The notes under the pieces were generated by a model. It was not told where the DNA came from and ran no database searches. It saw only the letters and a program-made list of their open reading frames with translations. A stretch of 64,000 nt of DNA, from assembly GCA_038503065.1 (NCBI GenBank), contig JBCAMK010000002.1:2232001-2296000 (forward strand). Reading direction: 5' to 3'. The translations under genes and the position numbers were made by a program. Origin of the DNA: Paragyromitra xinjiangensis (lineage: Eukaryota; Ascomycota; Pezizomycetes; Pezizales; Discinaceae). Each line of letters begins with the position of its first letter. Position 1 is the first letter of the stretch. Below, one piece after another: positions 34,856 to 47,961 of this stretch.

Positions 34856-35755
34856 CTACTTCCAAAAGGTGCTGATCAATGTTGGTGATCGGCTGGGTAC
34901 GAAGTAATCGTCTTCATATAATGATTCTCGCTGCTCGCTTAGACCTGTTGTACCGTTCTGCTCGAAGTATGCCCGTTCTTTGTGTGATAAAGGTGGATGT
35001 GATATGGTGGGTTGTGGAGGTGAAGGGGGATTCGAGTCCTCATCCTCATCGTCCGATAGATCTGAGCAGAGTGAAGGTGGTCGGTGTGAAGTTGTCCTTG
35101 TGAGAGAAAACATGCCATCCTCATCGCCCTCATCGTCTCCCTCTTCCTCTTCCTCATCCTCATCAAACTCATCATCGAAATCCTCGTCCACCTCCGAAAC
35201 ACCAATGACGGTCTCTTGTGTTGAGTAGTACTTGAATGATGGCTCACGGGTAAGGGCGTAGCTAGTGACATCGAGATCCTCCATCTCTTCGTCTTCGTCT
35301 TCTTCCTCGCTCGAATCCGAATCGGATTCGTAGTCTGCCGCCAAAGAGCCATACTCCTCTTGCTCCTCTGGGATTGATTCGGGCCATTGTCGTACTGACT
35401 CCCTCGACTCTTCGTTTCCTCTGACCATGTTGTTGTACCACATTTCTTGATCTCTCTCAGCTTCCGATAGATGAATCATCAAAGTATCGAGAAGATTTGC
35501 GTGTCCTGCATTGAAAGAGTTAGCAATGAGAAATGATTGTTTTTTTAAGGAGGGGAGAATTGTGTACGAACCTACTAGGAGACGGAGATTGTGATCTGAC
35601 CGGGAAGCCTCTGATGAGAGCTTGCCTCTGGCCTTGTGTGCCAGGTAGAATGTTTGTGTGATGCTCATCTTTTGTGAATTTTGTCGGAGCTGTAATGTTG
35701 GGGGTGGTTGTGGTTCGCGTTGTGACGAGTTCGGGTGGATGGTAAAAGAGGACAT
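34856..35755 (-). CDS. conserved fungal acidic protein of unknown function
   Basis: Model: complement(join(34856..35505, 35572..35755)), 277 residues. An alternative start at residue 30 (MSITQTFYLAH) is equally plausible and matches where related proteins begin. I do not know a function. The conserved part is N-terminal: SITQTFYLAHKARGKLS, SDHNLRLLVGHANLLDTLM and an ...EAERDQEMWYNNMV helix. The rest is strongly acidic and low-complexity (several D/E runs between residues about 120 and 210), with serine-rich segments and a short ordered tail. The 66-base intron has no stop and keeps the frame, but splicing restores the conserved LLVGHANLLD, so it is taken as real. Likely soluble and partly disordered. 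Confidence 0.8.
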   Translation of the reverse strand: MSSFTIHPNSSQREPQPPPTLQLRQNSQKMSITQTFYLAHKARGKLSSEASRSDHNLRLLVGSYTILPSLKKQSFLIANSFNAGHANLLDTLMIHLSEAERDQEMWYNNMVRGNEESRESVRQWPESIPEEQEEYGSLAADYESDSDSSEEEDEDEEMEDLDVTSYALTREPSFKYYSTQETVIGVSEVDEDFDDEFDEDEEEEEGDDEGDEDGMFSLTRTTSHRPPSLCSDLSDDEDEDSNPPSPPQPTISHPPLSHKERAYFEQNGTTGLSEQRESLYEDDYFVPSRSPTLISTFWK

Positions 35756-38665
35756 ATTTGTAGTTGCTTCGGAATAAAAATATTGAGGGTGCTATCCTAT
35801 GCGTGAGTCAGTTGCTGGCCGCACGTATGAAAACTCAAGTGCAGAATTGCAGGAGTCGCAGCAGCAGCGAGCCGCATATTTACATACCTTGCTTAGCGGA
35901 TTCGGGTTCCGGTTGGCTGGGTTGGCAGACGCTATGACTCTTGGACAATGTATGTTGCAACTTTGCTGTGTTGGAAGTGCCAGGACAACTATCGGATCTG
36001 TGCGAGATCGAAGTGAATAGGAATGGACAGGACAGGCCGATAGATAAGTGTTGCGATATGGATGGGGGATTGAAAGGGGGGAGAGGAGTCTGAGTGGGAG
36101 GAGACACGGTCTTTAATATGTAGTAGGACACACTGGTGAACGGGCGCGGGACCCAGTTCGCAGATAATGTTAACTACGGACGCATCATCACAAGGCGCAT
36201 CCACGCAGTCGGGATGACTGTAATGTCCAGATTCGGAGAACGGAAGTACCGAGCTCCCTTATTTCCTTTCACCCCCCTCCCCCACGACTATCCGAGGGTC
36301 TGCGGGCCTGCGACGCTTGGGCTGAGAGCACGGCCGCTGGTTGGCTGCGCTACGCAGCTCACAAGTCTCACAGACCGAGTTTGTGAACAGGGTCCCTCAC
36401 ATCCTTTCTGACAAACCCCCCGACAAGGAGCAGGACCTTCAGTTCGTCCGCTGGCGCTCGCAACCACCGAACCCGAGCGAGGTTACGTCTCGTCCAGCTG
36501 CTCCATCCGTAACGGACTGACTGACCTGTTGTTCCCACGGATGTCAGGCCCATCCATGTGCCGCTTCACACGACCACGTCGAAATGTAAACCCACACCCC
36601 ACAAGAAACTCCTGTGCCAAATCGCATTTATTATCTGACCAACGCAAAATGTTAATTTCGCGGTGAGGCTGACGATTTTCGCATAGTTTGTATGGGGCTC
36701 TTGCCAAATAACAAGGCCATCCTTCCCGCGTTGAGCAAGTACAGCAGACAAACGAGAAACGTTCCAAAATCCACATTCTCTCGTTTAACCCCGCTTTAAG
36801 GCTAGTATTTTCCTATGCACGTAGATACGGTAGATACCACAGGGCTACGATGTGTTCAACTCCTCCTCCCCCCCATGCATCTCTCCCTCTGTAGGCCATT
36901 TCTGTATGCCCTTTGAGGATCTACGGAAAGACGATCATTGATCATGCCTGCGATCTACTCGTCTCGCCTTTCTGTTCTCGTTAATTGGGGTCCTTAATCT
37001 AATAATTACAATGACTCTTTCCGGTTCGGGAGACGATCAGACTAACTCCGCGCGGAGAATCATCCGGCGTCAAAAGGTTGGCCGTGATATTTGTAACCAC
37101 AAAATCACTGTTCAAAGGGGTGGGAATTTGAAATCGACTTTCCTTTCTCTCGTCTTCGATGCCTTCTTTCGGATGGTCGGATCCCGGTCAATTTGTCATC
37201 TACGCGCTCGTTACGCGCGCTGATACGCTTAACTTAGCATGTAATCTATTGGACCCTTCTCGCACGAGTCGCCGGCCGACCTAAGGCGTAACTGATGTGC
37301 CGAACACCGATTCGCTTGTCCTAAAATCGGTTTAAGGTTTAACTGCGAGTAACAAACAAACGAAGCTACTTGTGTATCTCAAAGCCCGACGAGGCTAAGC
37401 GAGAAGCGTATGTGATGCTACATGTAGCTGTTCGTGACATGGCCTCTTGTATTGAAGCATCTACCCGACCTCAGTGCATCTCTTCGAGTTGCTTTGACAA
37501 GAAATAAATGTGTTTCTCTCATGCATTGCTCTGCGACGATTAATTGGCGTCAAAGACGGAGCAAACTCGTTGTTAAGGAACCGCAACGAATCACCCCCTT
37601 GGGAATCACCGCTTCAATCTCGATTTAGGGAACGCAACGTCAAGCACAGCAACTCCAAGTGCATTTTGGATCCCGCGGGGGACGCGAGAATAATAATAAC
37701 CCAAGTTACGCACGAAAGGATCCTGATCGATAAGCCACCTTCGCCGTGTACAACTGCAGCATAAGCAACCGCAAACTATTCCCGATTTGTCTCTAGTTTC
37801 CGGTCACGGTGGGTGGCTTTAGTCACATCAATCTAAACGTCCGTGACGCCCTAACGTATGCACGGCCACCACACACCGCACCTGCCAGGAAAGAAGCATA
37901 ATTCTTGGGCGAGCGAACTATTTCCAATAGCTTCTGCAAAGCATCACGTATGTGCTTTACCGACACATCCGTACTGCCCCCAGAATCGGCGAACCAGTGA
38001 ATTAGTTCATCTGTTCTGCTTACACCTACTGTAAACAGAAAAAACGGTTCTGTTTATCCTCCTTCCTTCCCATACCCGGTGGCTGTAGCAGGTTAGGCGG
38101 CAGATTGCCGAACAAGGTATTGTATAAACGCTACTGATATTTTACCCACCACCTACCTTTCCGACAACGCGGACACGAGGCGAATAAGCTCCGCTTATTC
38201 TGCCCTTTTGCGAAGGCTTCCAGAAGAACGTCAGGGAAGAAGCTTCTTCCCGCTATTCCTTTCCCTTCTCGAGCCCCCACCATGACGGAATTTGGCTTTC
38301 CCATGGTTATCTCCCCGCCGTTTCACACACCACTTTTTTTTCTTCCTTCCAATTGATTATTTTCTCAGCCCGATTTCAACCCTGTCAGAACTCTCATTTT
38401 CACTATGGCCCAGAAATTCGGAATTCCCGCCCGTTACGCCTAACTTTTGTGTTCCCATGGAAACACGGCATTCGTAGAGCGCGGCTGCAATTAGAACGGG
38501 CATCTCCGAAGTCTAAATGATTCAGCCTCCCCGTGTTCGATTTCCTGATTTCGCTAAGTGCGGGGGCTTATTTCTAGATGCTGACATACGTGAGCCCTAT
38601 GGGATTGAGGACGCAAGGAAGATGTCATTCTACATATTCCCCATGGTGAAATAAAGCAAATGAGA
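35756..38665. other. intergenic, nothing recognised
   Basis: Nearly 3 kb with no supported gene. The 10-base palindrome CTACATGTAG occurs at 37418-37427 and again near 45.9 kb. The sequence composition is mixed and there are no domain-bearing frames. Confidence 0.45.
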
Positions 38666-38834
38666 TACAGTCACTGACGGGGTGACGGCGAATCTTGTCT
38701 GATGGCGAACAGGGGTTTTTGGCCAATAAGTGACCGAGAAAATTGGCATCTTAGCAGATCCGTACTGAAATATACTGCGCATAACCCCTGTTCGCCAGCA
38801 GACAGGATTCGCCGTCACCCCGTGAACGACTGTA
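38666..38834. mobile_element. MITE-like inverted-repeat element, copy 2 (CAGTC family)
   Basis: Arms 38667-38718 and 38782-38833 are reverse complements over 52 bases with about six mismatches. The element spans 38668-38832 (165 bp) between two TA dinucleotides. Its right end, read inward, starts CAGTCGTTCACGGGGTGACG. This matches the copy at 477-647 (CAGTCGCTCCTGGGGTCACG) at most positions, and the two lengths are nearly equal (165 and 167 bp). The arms are more diverged than in copy 1, so this insertion is probably older. No coding capacity. Confidence 0.75.
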
Positions 38835-39807
38835 AATAACACCGGCAATTATGCAGTAAAGTAAGCCCCGCACATATAGGTATTAGTCATTACCAAATTC
38901 AAGATGAGGCAGACACGGAGAATTGAGGTTTGTAAGCTATGACTCCAACGGGCCATTGTTTCAGATCAAGTGACTAAATGTGACCGGGCATAGGTGTTTT
39001 GGCATGAGTAAAATCCACCAGTGCGAGCTTGCTAAGCAGTCTAAGCTACTTGGCAATCGTTACAAGAGTTCAAGTATTGGTCATCACGCTCCGGCGATAA
39101 GAGTGTTATGCTCTCCTCCATACAATACCATTTCTCACCGAGCGGGGTGAACTTAGTGGATCGGAAAGTGAAGATTTGGGTGAACACATTTGATACCGGA
39201 TGAATATTAGAGTGAAGCAAACGCCATCGTAGATTCTTTGCTTGAGTCATGTTCACAGAAATTCCTCCTTAGATTCTAAACACTAAATATTTTTTTCGTT
39301 GGGATGGTGTTCGAAAATGCTCGCCGAAAAGGAAAATCAAAACAAGTATTCTTTCTTCCATCTTCTTATCTTCATTCACTTACTTGCTAGTAGGCACAGT
39401 ACAAAACAAACCCAAGTATATGATCGAAAACCAACTACCAAAAACAATGCAAAACGACGCAGGTACGAAAAAACAAACGCTGTCAACAAAAAGTCTGATT
39501 ACAAAAAACCAATTCTCGACGGGTATGATGCGCATCGACGAAAGCTAGTATCAAGCCCTATTCACAAACAATTCTTGTGAATTAGGAAAAAGAAATGAAT
39601 AAATATCAGGCCAATATGTGATGAAAAAAAGCAAATCAAAAGAAATAACAATAACGAGTCTTGCAGGGCTGAGGCTTGTCTTTATTTTGCCCAAAAGAGG
39701 ATTAGTGCGAAGCGAATGCAACGAAGCGAAGCTGACGTAAAATGAATTGGCGAACGAAGGAGAGACGGAAACCCCGGGGACCCGGATCACCGGAGTGTTC
39801 GGCTTCC
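38835..39807. other. 3' flank of noxR
   Basis: No supported gene. A frame at 39299-39580 is low-complexity Lys/Asn-rich and unsupported. Confidence 0.5.
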
Positions 39808-41949
39808 CTAGACTTCTTGGACCCAGATCTGTGAAAACAAGCAAGTCAGCAAGGAATACGCGGCATGACGTCGTTTGAAAACGAATCGTTAAAATTCGGA
39901 AGAGGGTTGCCGAACTAACCTCCAGTTTGCCGAACTCGGAGCGATCGCGTTTTGCGTTCTTTTTGCTCGTCAATATCGCCATATCTAGATCCTCTTGATC
40001 CGATACGCTAATCATTCCATCTCCATCCTCATCCCGGATTTTACACCTGGTTTTGCGACGGAAGCCAAATTTATCTTTGAGACGAGTGACGAATTCGTCA
40101 AATTCGATGTTGGTATTTATCATGATCATGCGTGTGTCGTCTTGGCCATTATGAGCTTTGACTTTTATCTGGATGCCGGGATTGGTTAGCACGTCCTCGG
40201 GCAAACCAAAATCTGAGGTTGAGCTATACCTTTTTAACTTCAGGGGCACGGCGGGAGGCTCCGCTACGGACACTGCGAGCGTCAAGCATTTCGAACTCAT
40301 CCTCGTCATCAAACTCTGACCCTTCGTACGCATCGCTAGCGTACTCGTCGTCATCCACGAAGCGATCTTGTCGGTTTGTCCCACGGCGGGTAAGACCGCG
40401 CCTGATTGAACCGCCACCCCGTCTCGGTGGTTCGCCCGCATAAGAATCATAAATGTCATCGCTATACGGGTTATCCTCCACCTCGTCGGAATACTCGGAA
40501 GCACGTTCATTGGGACGGCGTCTCTGGGAATCGCTCCGTTCGTTACCACCACGCTCGCGGACTGTTCGAGACCGTTGGGCGGTTGACGTCGACGCTGGCC
40601 CGGGCGCACGGGCAGAATATGTTCTACGAGGCTCTGATGGTGCGCCTCGAGTCGTGGGCCGCCGTGGTGGCAAATACCGTTCATTTTCTTCAGTCATCCG
40701 ATCGTCCCGACCTCCATCACGACTCCTCGCCCGAGGGCCAGCACCGCGGACAGAAAGCGACCTGCCGTTGCTTGGTGGGCCACCAGCCACAGTATTACTT
40801 CGCGTTGGCTTTGAGGGAGCAAATTCGTTTTCCGGTGGTGGGGTTGGAGGGAAAACTTGGCGTTCTGCACGCAGGCCCCCAGATGCAGGACCCTCTTTCG
40901 CAGCAGGGGTATCCGATTTCCGGCGATTCGAGGTGAGGTCGGTTTTCACAAGATTAGTTGCGGCAAAGGAAATCTCGGTCGGAACACGGTCATCCGACGG
41001 GGCATTATCGGTCATAATTTGCTGTCCCACACATTAGTTATAGGTCTATTCTGCGGGAATTTCCAGGCCATACCTTCTTGACTTCAGTTCCAGCAAATCC
41101 GGTGAACGCATTCTGAGCATCTGAGGCTGCAACCAATCGAGCCTTCCCCAAATAATCCTTTGCCTTGACGTTCCTGACCTTGGCTTCGTTCGGGCGGTAT
41201 AAGACACCAACTCCCACCGAAAAAACAGTGTATCCCTAAAAAAAAGTTGAGAATTAGAACCTGCAACAAAATCTTTAAGGGTATCTTATGAATACCTCAG
41301 CTTGCTCTCTTATAGCATCATCGATCACATTGTGATCTTCAACCTGCTTTTCTTTCGCTGCAAATTCCAAATCCTTCATACCCGCCTCAATCTGTTGGTC
41401 GTAGATGTAGCAAAGACCTCTGTTGAATAACACTTCGCAGGAGAATAGCTTGAATTTGAGCCCGAGTTGTTCGTAATCGATTAAAGTGTTCCCCCGCAGG
41501 TACAGAAGCGCCTCGTTGAAGTTGGCCATAGCTTCTGTGAACTCCCCTAGCAAAAAATTCGATACACCCTGTTGGAAATAGGCAACAGCAAGAAATTGGT
41601 CTAGTTTGGTAGCTCTTATATAGGCTTCAACCTATACATATAGTCTATTAGAAAGCCATGCTTATAGCTCAACTAGGTAAAAGTATGCTGAACACGGAAA
41701 AACTTACAGCTTTCTCATGTTCACCAAGGGTTGCATGGATCATCCCGATGTTGAAGAAAATTTTTGAGGTATCAGCATTCTCTTCAAAAATCCTCAAAGC
41801 ATCTTCATAATTTTGCTGGTCATAGTAGTTTAGAGCCTCTACCCAGCTTTCGATTTCCTATTCAATAATTTAGCAGGGTGCCTTTTATCCTAAAAAAACT
41901 CCCCACCCTATCTTTCAGATCCGACTAAACATACCTGCTTAAGAGACAT
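39808..41949 (-). CDS. noxR: NADPH oxidase regulator NoxR (p67phox-like)
   Basis: Model: complement(join(39808..39828, 39920..40168, 40230..41021, 41074..41235, 41296..41631, 41708..41857, 41935..41949)), 574 residues. NoxR binds GTP-Rac and activates NoxA/NoxB at the membrane to make superoxide for fruiting-body formation, hyphal fusion and polar growth. Residues 1-160 hold four TPR-type repeats (EIESWVEALNYYDQQNYEDAL, FFNIGMIHATLGEHEKA, VAYFQQGVSNFLLGEFTEA, VLFNRGLCYIYDQQIEAGM). Next is the activation-like segment GYTVFSVGVGVLYRP. A long disordered Arg/Ser/Pro-rich middle follows, encoded by one 792-base exon. A PB1 domain of residues 486-568 fills a single exon, with KIRDEDGDGMISVSDQEDL as the acidic OPCA motif. 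The last exon adds IWVQEV. Exon 1 codes only five residues. Intron branch sites include GCTAACC. Confidence 0.95.
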
Positions 41950-44900
41950 GTTTACTGTAGCAGCCCTAAGATATTGTATTCCCGCTCAAAGGTTGATGCG
42001 ATGGTTCCGTTAATTTAGCAGTAGGCGTTGATGAACGTTGAAGTAAGGGGGTTGCAACAGTTGCCCCAGGGGCCAAGAAATGTGGTTGGTAAAGTGAACG
42101 AAAGTGTCGCAGGCCAGCTGGCGATTCGGGGATAGATTTGATTAAGATTCAATAGGCAATGGGTTAGGCGATTCAGGATAGCACCACCAGGGTCGCAGAT
42201 TTCTTCCGGAGATATTCGGGGTTCGTTTGCTGTATGTGGGGGTATCGGCCACGAGGATATTGGTATTAGGGTGGCGTAGAACCAAACAACAATTAAACAA
42301 AAAACGAGAGGCAAGTCAAGGCAAATTGCGAGAGTTGGGACGAAGGAATGGAATCAACGGCAGGCAGCCGATGGGAGAAATGAAAGTAAGGCGAAAGGCA
42401 GGCAGACAATCAAAAGTCGAGTGGGGCCGGCGAGTAAGTATATCGCTGGATGCCCCCCAGATTAAAGTGAACGGCAACGGAATTGGTCCGATCAGCGCAG
42501 GGAGACTTGAAAGCAGGAGAACCAACAGACAACTCAGTCGGTGGAACGGAGACCAATTTGAAGGTGATAGTATGGATGGTCAGTTACCAACGACAAGGCG
42601 CTTACAGGGCTGGCTACAGGGCAACGACCTCCTGGGGAAACACGGATGAGGTCGAGGAAGGTGGGGAGCTGGAGACGGCAGGGAGTTTTGCAGAGAAACA
42701 GTAACAGCAGTGGAGTGCCTGGTTAGTTAGGGGCAGTCTGTTTCTGGTGACGGTGCAAAGTACCAGAGAGTCGAAGGCGGAGGCGACGATGAGAAGAAGA
42801 AGGAGGAGGAAGGAGAAAGGTGTTGGGTGAGTAGGTATTATGTCTTGACGAACGTAATTGGCTGGCTGGCGCTACTGTAAATACATACGCACGCCTGCAA
42901 ACGAAATTGTTATTCGGGATCATCTGAAGCCGCGATATGATGATGCTACTTGGCTAACTATCCCAATATCCTCGTCGCGCAGAGGTGAATATTGCTAGAT
43001 GCTACATAGCACCATGCATCTCCCACGCGTCCCTGCGGTTCACAGTACGGTTACTTCGGCAGCTATCGTTGCCCACACAACGAAAAGAAAGCAAAATTTC
43101 CGCTCATGGCTAACCACGCTGGCAGAAAAAAACTAACTACACCGCGGGGCGCTAATCAATGTGGCTGTGTTGCAATAATCGATGGTTTTTCTTCCCACAA
43201 TCAACAGAGAGCATTCAAAATCACGATAGTGATAGCCAATAGTTCAACAAAGATGGTGTCGGGGCTGCTTTGTGTTGGGGACTCGGGCATTCAAGCTTTT
43301 GACCTTGATGAATTGTGTTGCGCATAAAGCTGTGGTCTGAACTCGAAACGGACCAGGGTGGCACAACGTTTTGTGAACTCCCAAGCCTGGTATCATGAAA
43401 CTGTTATCCAGCGCCAACTGTCAGAAAAACCAGCGCCTTTTATGTCTTGATCGGCGGTTGGGATGAATCTTGTGCCACACTAAAACATCCCCACAAGTCT
43501 TCAGCTCTCCATTCGATACCAGTTGCGCTGTAAATGACAATTTTCGCCTTCACTTGCACATACACATATTCTACCAATCAATTCTCCCTTGTGAACCACG
43601 CGATATTTATGCACAGGAAATCTTATCATTTATGCGTTCCTTGAGCCAGGTAAATCACGACATTCGAACCCCCTTATCCGGTCCTGTACCAGACGTGAGT
43701 CTTTCAGGCTGTTGAGGCTGGATCTGTCTCATGAACAGTTTGATATTTCCTCTGGAACTCTCTTACCATTTACTGGTCGAACCTGGCCCTGGTGTTTTTT
43801 AGCCCCCTATTATTCCCTTCCCATAGCCCAGCGTGTTGGCACCACTTTCTCTCAATAACAGGCGTTAAATGATCAAAGTCATGCTCATCGATATGTCATT
43901 TTTGTTATATTCAAAGTGCAGTTTCTCCACCAATATGCAAGAAAGGATGAATTCAGCTTGTCTTAAACCTTATTTGGTGCAAAGTTTGTTTTCATGCTTT
44001 ATCTGCTATTGACCTCCCAAAATATCTCAGTGATTTCTTTTAAAAGAATACTACCTGCATCGCTGCCAATAGCTGCTATGCACGTGCTCCTGAGTCAGGT
44101 CGCTATTTCAAGAGGGATATTTATGGACCCTACCACAAATACCAAGCTCTTGGTTGCGGTCACGAGATGTTGTAAGACTCTCTAATATTTTACCACGACA
44201 TGTTAATCATTAGGCCAGTAACCATGGTCAGACCGAAACCTCCTTAGTATATCTCATGCATGAGTGTTCAAACGTAAAAAAAGTAGAGTTGGCCGGAACA
44301 AGTCTGGGAATTAAATCATTGTAGCTGTTTGCAGGGTATCTAGGGTCCGCTCTAAAGTCCTTGTTCTAACATTTCGTCACCTTCCAATCGTCTTGCAGGT
44401 ATTGAAGTTTGAGAAGGCTTGCGAAACCATAGGGCTATCAGCAACACTGATTCGAGTGATAATCGGTGCGAAACCGTGACCTGCAGGTAACATCACGAAG
44501 CAAACACAAAACCATGTCTTGCCTCTCCTTTTTGATTACAGGATTTGTAACTCTGGGACAGTAACAACATTGCTTTGGCAGCGATCAAGTCAAAATGACC
44601 CACTAGCAAATGTGACTCGAAAACGTACAACCATGTTTGCCCTCTCTCGTGGTGGTGGGAAGGTGCAGAACTGGTGTTTCGGTGGGTCTCAGGCTTGTTG
44701 AATCTGGGGCGGGATAAACTTTTTGCTCGTAGGTTTCCTAGCTTGCTTGGGGGCATATCGGGAGGAGGGATCGGACGGTACGTGTTATGATGTTGGGCTA
44801 ATGAGTAATATGTCATGAAGTACTAGTCAAGTCCCCCAATGGATTATATGTGTGCGTAATAGGATAATAATTTTTTTAAAACAGAATAGCAAGTTTCACT

Positions 44901-46283
44901 CGGCAAAAATTCACCCTGTTGTACAGCGGATGCTTTCTGCTCATCGGTTCGACTTGGTATCTGTTACCGAGTGATAGTATATGACCTAGAATTGTCCGTA
45001 TATACGCGTCTACAGCTAGGATGACCGATTATGACCACAAGGTACGCCATATCAAAGTCTATATCCTTCTGTATGTTAAAAGTTCAGCGGGCACTTTTAG
45101 TCCTAGTGAAGCAAGCAGGTGGGTAGTGTTAGGCGTGAAAAACCACCTGACTGGTGGTCGTTGGGAGTGTGCAAGCTAGAGTAAACAGTGAATGAGTGAC
45201 AAGACAAGTGTTATAATATAGGGGGTCTTATATACAGGGTATCTTGGGATGAGGTTGCGAAGAAAGTGGTTAAAATAGATCTGATAAGATCATGATCGAG
45301 CATATACTTTGGGTAACGATCGCTATTAGAATAAGAGGGGGATCTTACAGGAACAAAAATTCTAGTGACACTACATGTGCATGTACGCTTCGATCTCCGG
45401 GCCGTGAGCCCGAGCGCTATGTTTCTACGAGAGTCGTCCCTTGATCAATCGGGTCCTCTCTGCCTCCCATCCCATATTTTACAGCAGATGGTTAGTACCG
45501 GCTGTCGAGTGATATTATGTGTCTAGAAAAGAGCCAAAAAAGGTCGCAATCAGGCTTCCCTGCGGGTCTTGGCTCAATGCGTGAAGATGAAACACATGTC
45601 TCCCCTGAGAGGGAATCGAACCTACGCTTCCCCGGCCCCTCTGGGCGCACAGCAGCTATTAGGCTACTATGGAAGATGACATTATGGCGCCGGAAAAGGC
45701 CTTATTGTTATTCTTCCGTGCCCTCCTATGGCGCACCGATAAGATTGATCATGTAACTCCCGGTTTCTGCACTTTCCTTTACTTATATACGTGTATATAT
45801 AGATGAGGATAAAAAGGCTCTGGTCACTTCGAATCCGATTTGCGTGATTCGTGGTTGTTTTCTTCTGTATTTCTGATACATTACTTCCCATTTAGCTACA
45901 TGTAGTTGAGCTGTGTACGGCTACGGTTTAAGGGCTACATGTAGAAGTTGATTGTCATCCTCATCTTTGTATGCACCTTGTGTTTGTAAATGATTGAAGC
46001 TACATGTATACATGCATTTATGAAGAAAGGGTTGCTCCTCCACCCCTCCCTGCTCCCTGAAATGGTTTTGTCGTCGCTGGTGTCTCTATGATAGATACCG
46101 TCCCATTACAGCTGATACTGAAAGTTTTTTGGTAAAAACATTGTTTGTGGGTCTATTCTGAGCTCTTTCTGGTAGGGAGTGAATGAACCATAAACTAACA
46201 ATACGCAGATAGGCTCACTACGTGACATGATATTTCCAAATACCAGCAACTCTCTCGGAATATCTCCTGGGAAGAGAGAAGAA
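41950..46283. other. noxR promoter and long intergenic region
   Basis: The first kilobase is purine-rich upstream sequence of noxR. No gene is supported in the following 3.3 kb. Around 45598-45680 (minus) there is a tRNA-like T-arm (GGTTCGATTCC) without a matching acceptor stem. Three copies of CTACATGTA(G) cluster at 45896-46010. Confidence 0.45.
45896..46010. repeat. cluster of CTACATGTA(G) palindromes
   Basis: CTACATGTAG occurs at 45896-45905 and 45935-45944, and CTACATGTAT at 46000-46009. Other copies or near-copies are at 37418 (complete), 22333, 47330 and 62553. Function unknown. Confidence 0.5.
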
Positions 46284-47440
46284 ATGGCATCTCCAGCACA
46301 GAAAAAATCGCCACCTCTCTTTTATATGCCTAACGAGCTCCTCCTCCTCCTCCTTACTATCTCCTACTTTCTGCTCTAAGGCTTCAGCTCCTTTCATCGT
46401 ACAAGCCGTCGTCTCGCCACCCTCTCGCCCCATCCTTTCACAAGCTAGTCTTTGAACCAGTTGACTGGATGCATGCACTCCACAGAGAAGCAATACGTAG
46501 ACACGTCCCGCTGCTAAGAATAATATCCCTCGGCGGGATTGACATAAACCTCCGCACTGAAACAGGGTTCAAAGCACTCGTGTACACCGCAGGCGGAGAA
46601 AGCGTAGATACTATCACATTCCTTCTGGAGAATGATGCGGATTTCTACATTAGGGATAAAGCTAGTAAAACGCTGTTTGCAGAGGCAATGGAGTTTTTGG
46701 TCTCTAGTCCTACGTATACTTTGGGTATGCCTGACGCATATGAGCTAGCCAATGGCCATGAGCTCACAAGAGGCAGAAAACTTACGGCAGAGCGTGGGGG
46801 GATTGTGAGAATTTTGGTGGGATATGGGGCAGATGTTCACTAAAAGAGTACCCGTTGCTTGTATTGTGGATGGACAGTACTTCACTGGGTAGTTAAGGCT
46901 TGGTCAGTGGTGGTAATAGAGGTGTTACTGGAGAGAAGGTTGGATGTGAATGCCGAGACAAAGAGAGGGGAAATTCTGCTTCTCTCGACTTTATATGAAG
47001 TTCGTTTAGACTAGGAGAGAATAGAAGAGGGTTTCAAGTTTTTGTTGGAGGATGGGAAAATGCTAGGACACAGGCAAATCATTGCATTACTGCGCTTCAT
47101 TTGGAAGTAGTTAGTGGGAACGAGAGTGTTGTGGAGTTGCTGGAGAACGGGATAGATGTGGAAGCCCAGGACACGCAAGGATGTGCCGCATTGAGTAAGT
47201 GGACGAATAACCTTTGGATAAGAGAAGGTTATGCAATGGCTAGAATCCTGCCAGAGGGAGGAGTTGATACATCGGCTGCGGATGTTCTGGAACACTTACC
47301 ACTGTATGAATCATTGATTGCGAGGAAGCTACATGTAACTATGCTTAAGTTTCTACTGGGGAAGGGGGCGAATATTGATATCATGGCCTTGAATGGATGA
47401 TCGGCGTTTGATCTGGCGGGATTGAAGCCTCTGGGGTAGA
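46284..47440 (+). pseudogene. broken F-box-like ankyrin-repeat gene
   Basis: An ATG at 46284 leads into MPNELLLLLLTISYFLL, an F-box-like start that meets an early stop. Ankyrin-type fragments follow in changing frames: DINLRTETGFKALVYTAGG and TITFLLENDADFYIRDKASKT at 46469-46843; GWTVLHW-like and VVIEVLLERRLDVNAETKRG near 46870-46965; TALHLEVVSGNESVVELLENG at 47075-47160; MLKFLLGKGANIDI just before a stop at 47398-47400. There are several stops and frame changes. It is related in architecture to the intact gene at 7040-7726 and the broken one at 25240-26163, though not obviously a recent duplicate of either. Confidence 0.75.
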
Positions 47441-47961
47441 GAGTCCTTCATTTGTTCGAAGATAGAAAAACCCTTTCTGGGTTCTCAAAGGGTGAGTGAT
47501 GTTTAACATCCAGAGTTAGGACAAGAAGCGAGGATATGTGAGGAGAGTGGTTAGGAGGGCCTGTGATATAGAGGCCAATTCTCGAATATAAATGTTTAGT
47601 ATATAGCATTTCATTTCTCTCCTGGGAGCTTATTACTATTTTACACGTAAGAGAGAGTCTCGTGGGTCGTGAGATGCAGGAGTATGAATTTTTTACACGC
47701 TTAAGCTTACCTAAAGTTTCCTCAGCTGAGATCAATGCTTTATACATGATGTTCTAGCCTATAGGCCATTCTTCTTGCCAGGTCTTCTCCTGAAGCACAT
47801 GCAGTAGATTTCCCAGCGCACAGGAACCCACGGGCGCACACGTGTTTAATGGTACATGAGCTAGGGTATTTAGATATATTATGCTGAAATTCAGGAAACA
47901 CACTTTAATCATCGTGGGTCGCCCAGTGTTTCACTATCATATCATTTCATATCGTCCCATA
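47441..47961. other. 3' flank of ccs1
   Basis: No supported gene. Confidence 0.5.

Noticed and set aside
40453..41037. 194-codon plus-strand frame
   Set aside because: Antisense shadow of the large noxR exon, with Arg/Ser-rich composition produced by the opposite strand.
45598..45680. tRNA-like sequence on the minus strand (GGTTCGATTCC with a CAGGGGA end)
   Set aside because: The T-loop is present but the T-stem has two mismatches, no 5' partner for the acceptor stem exists, and the anticodon arm does not fold. At best it is a decayed tRNA or tRNA-derived repeat.
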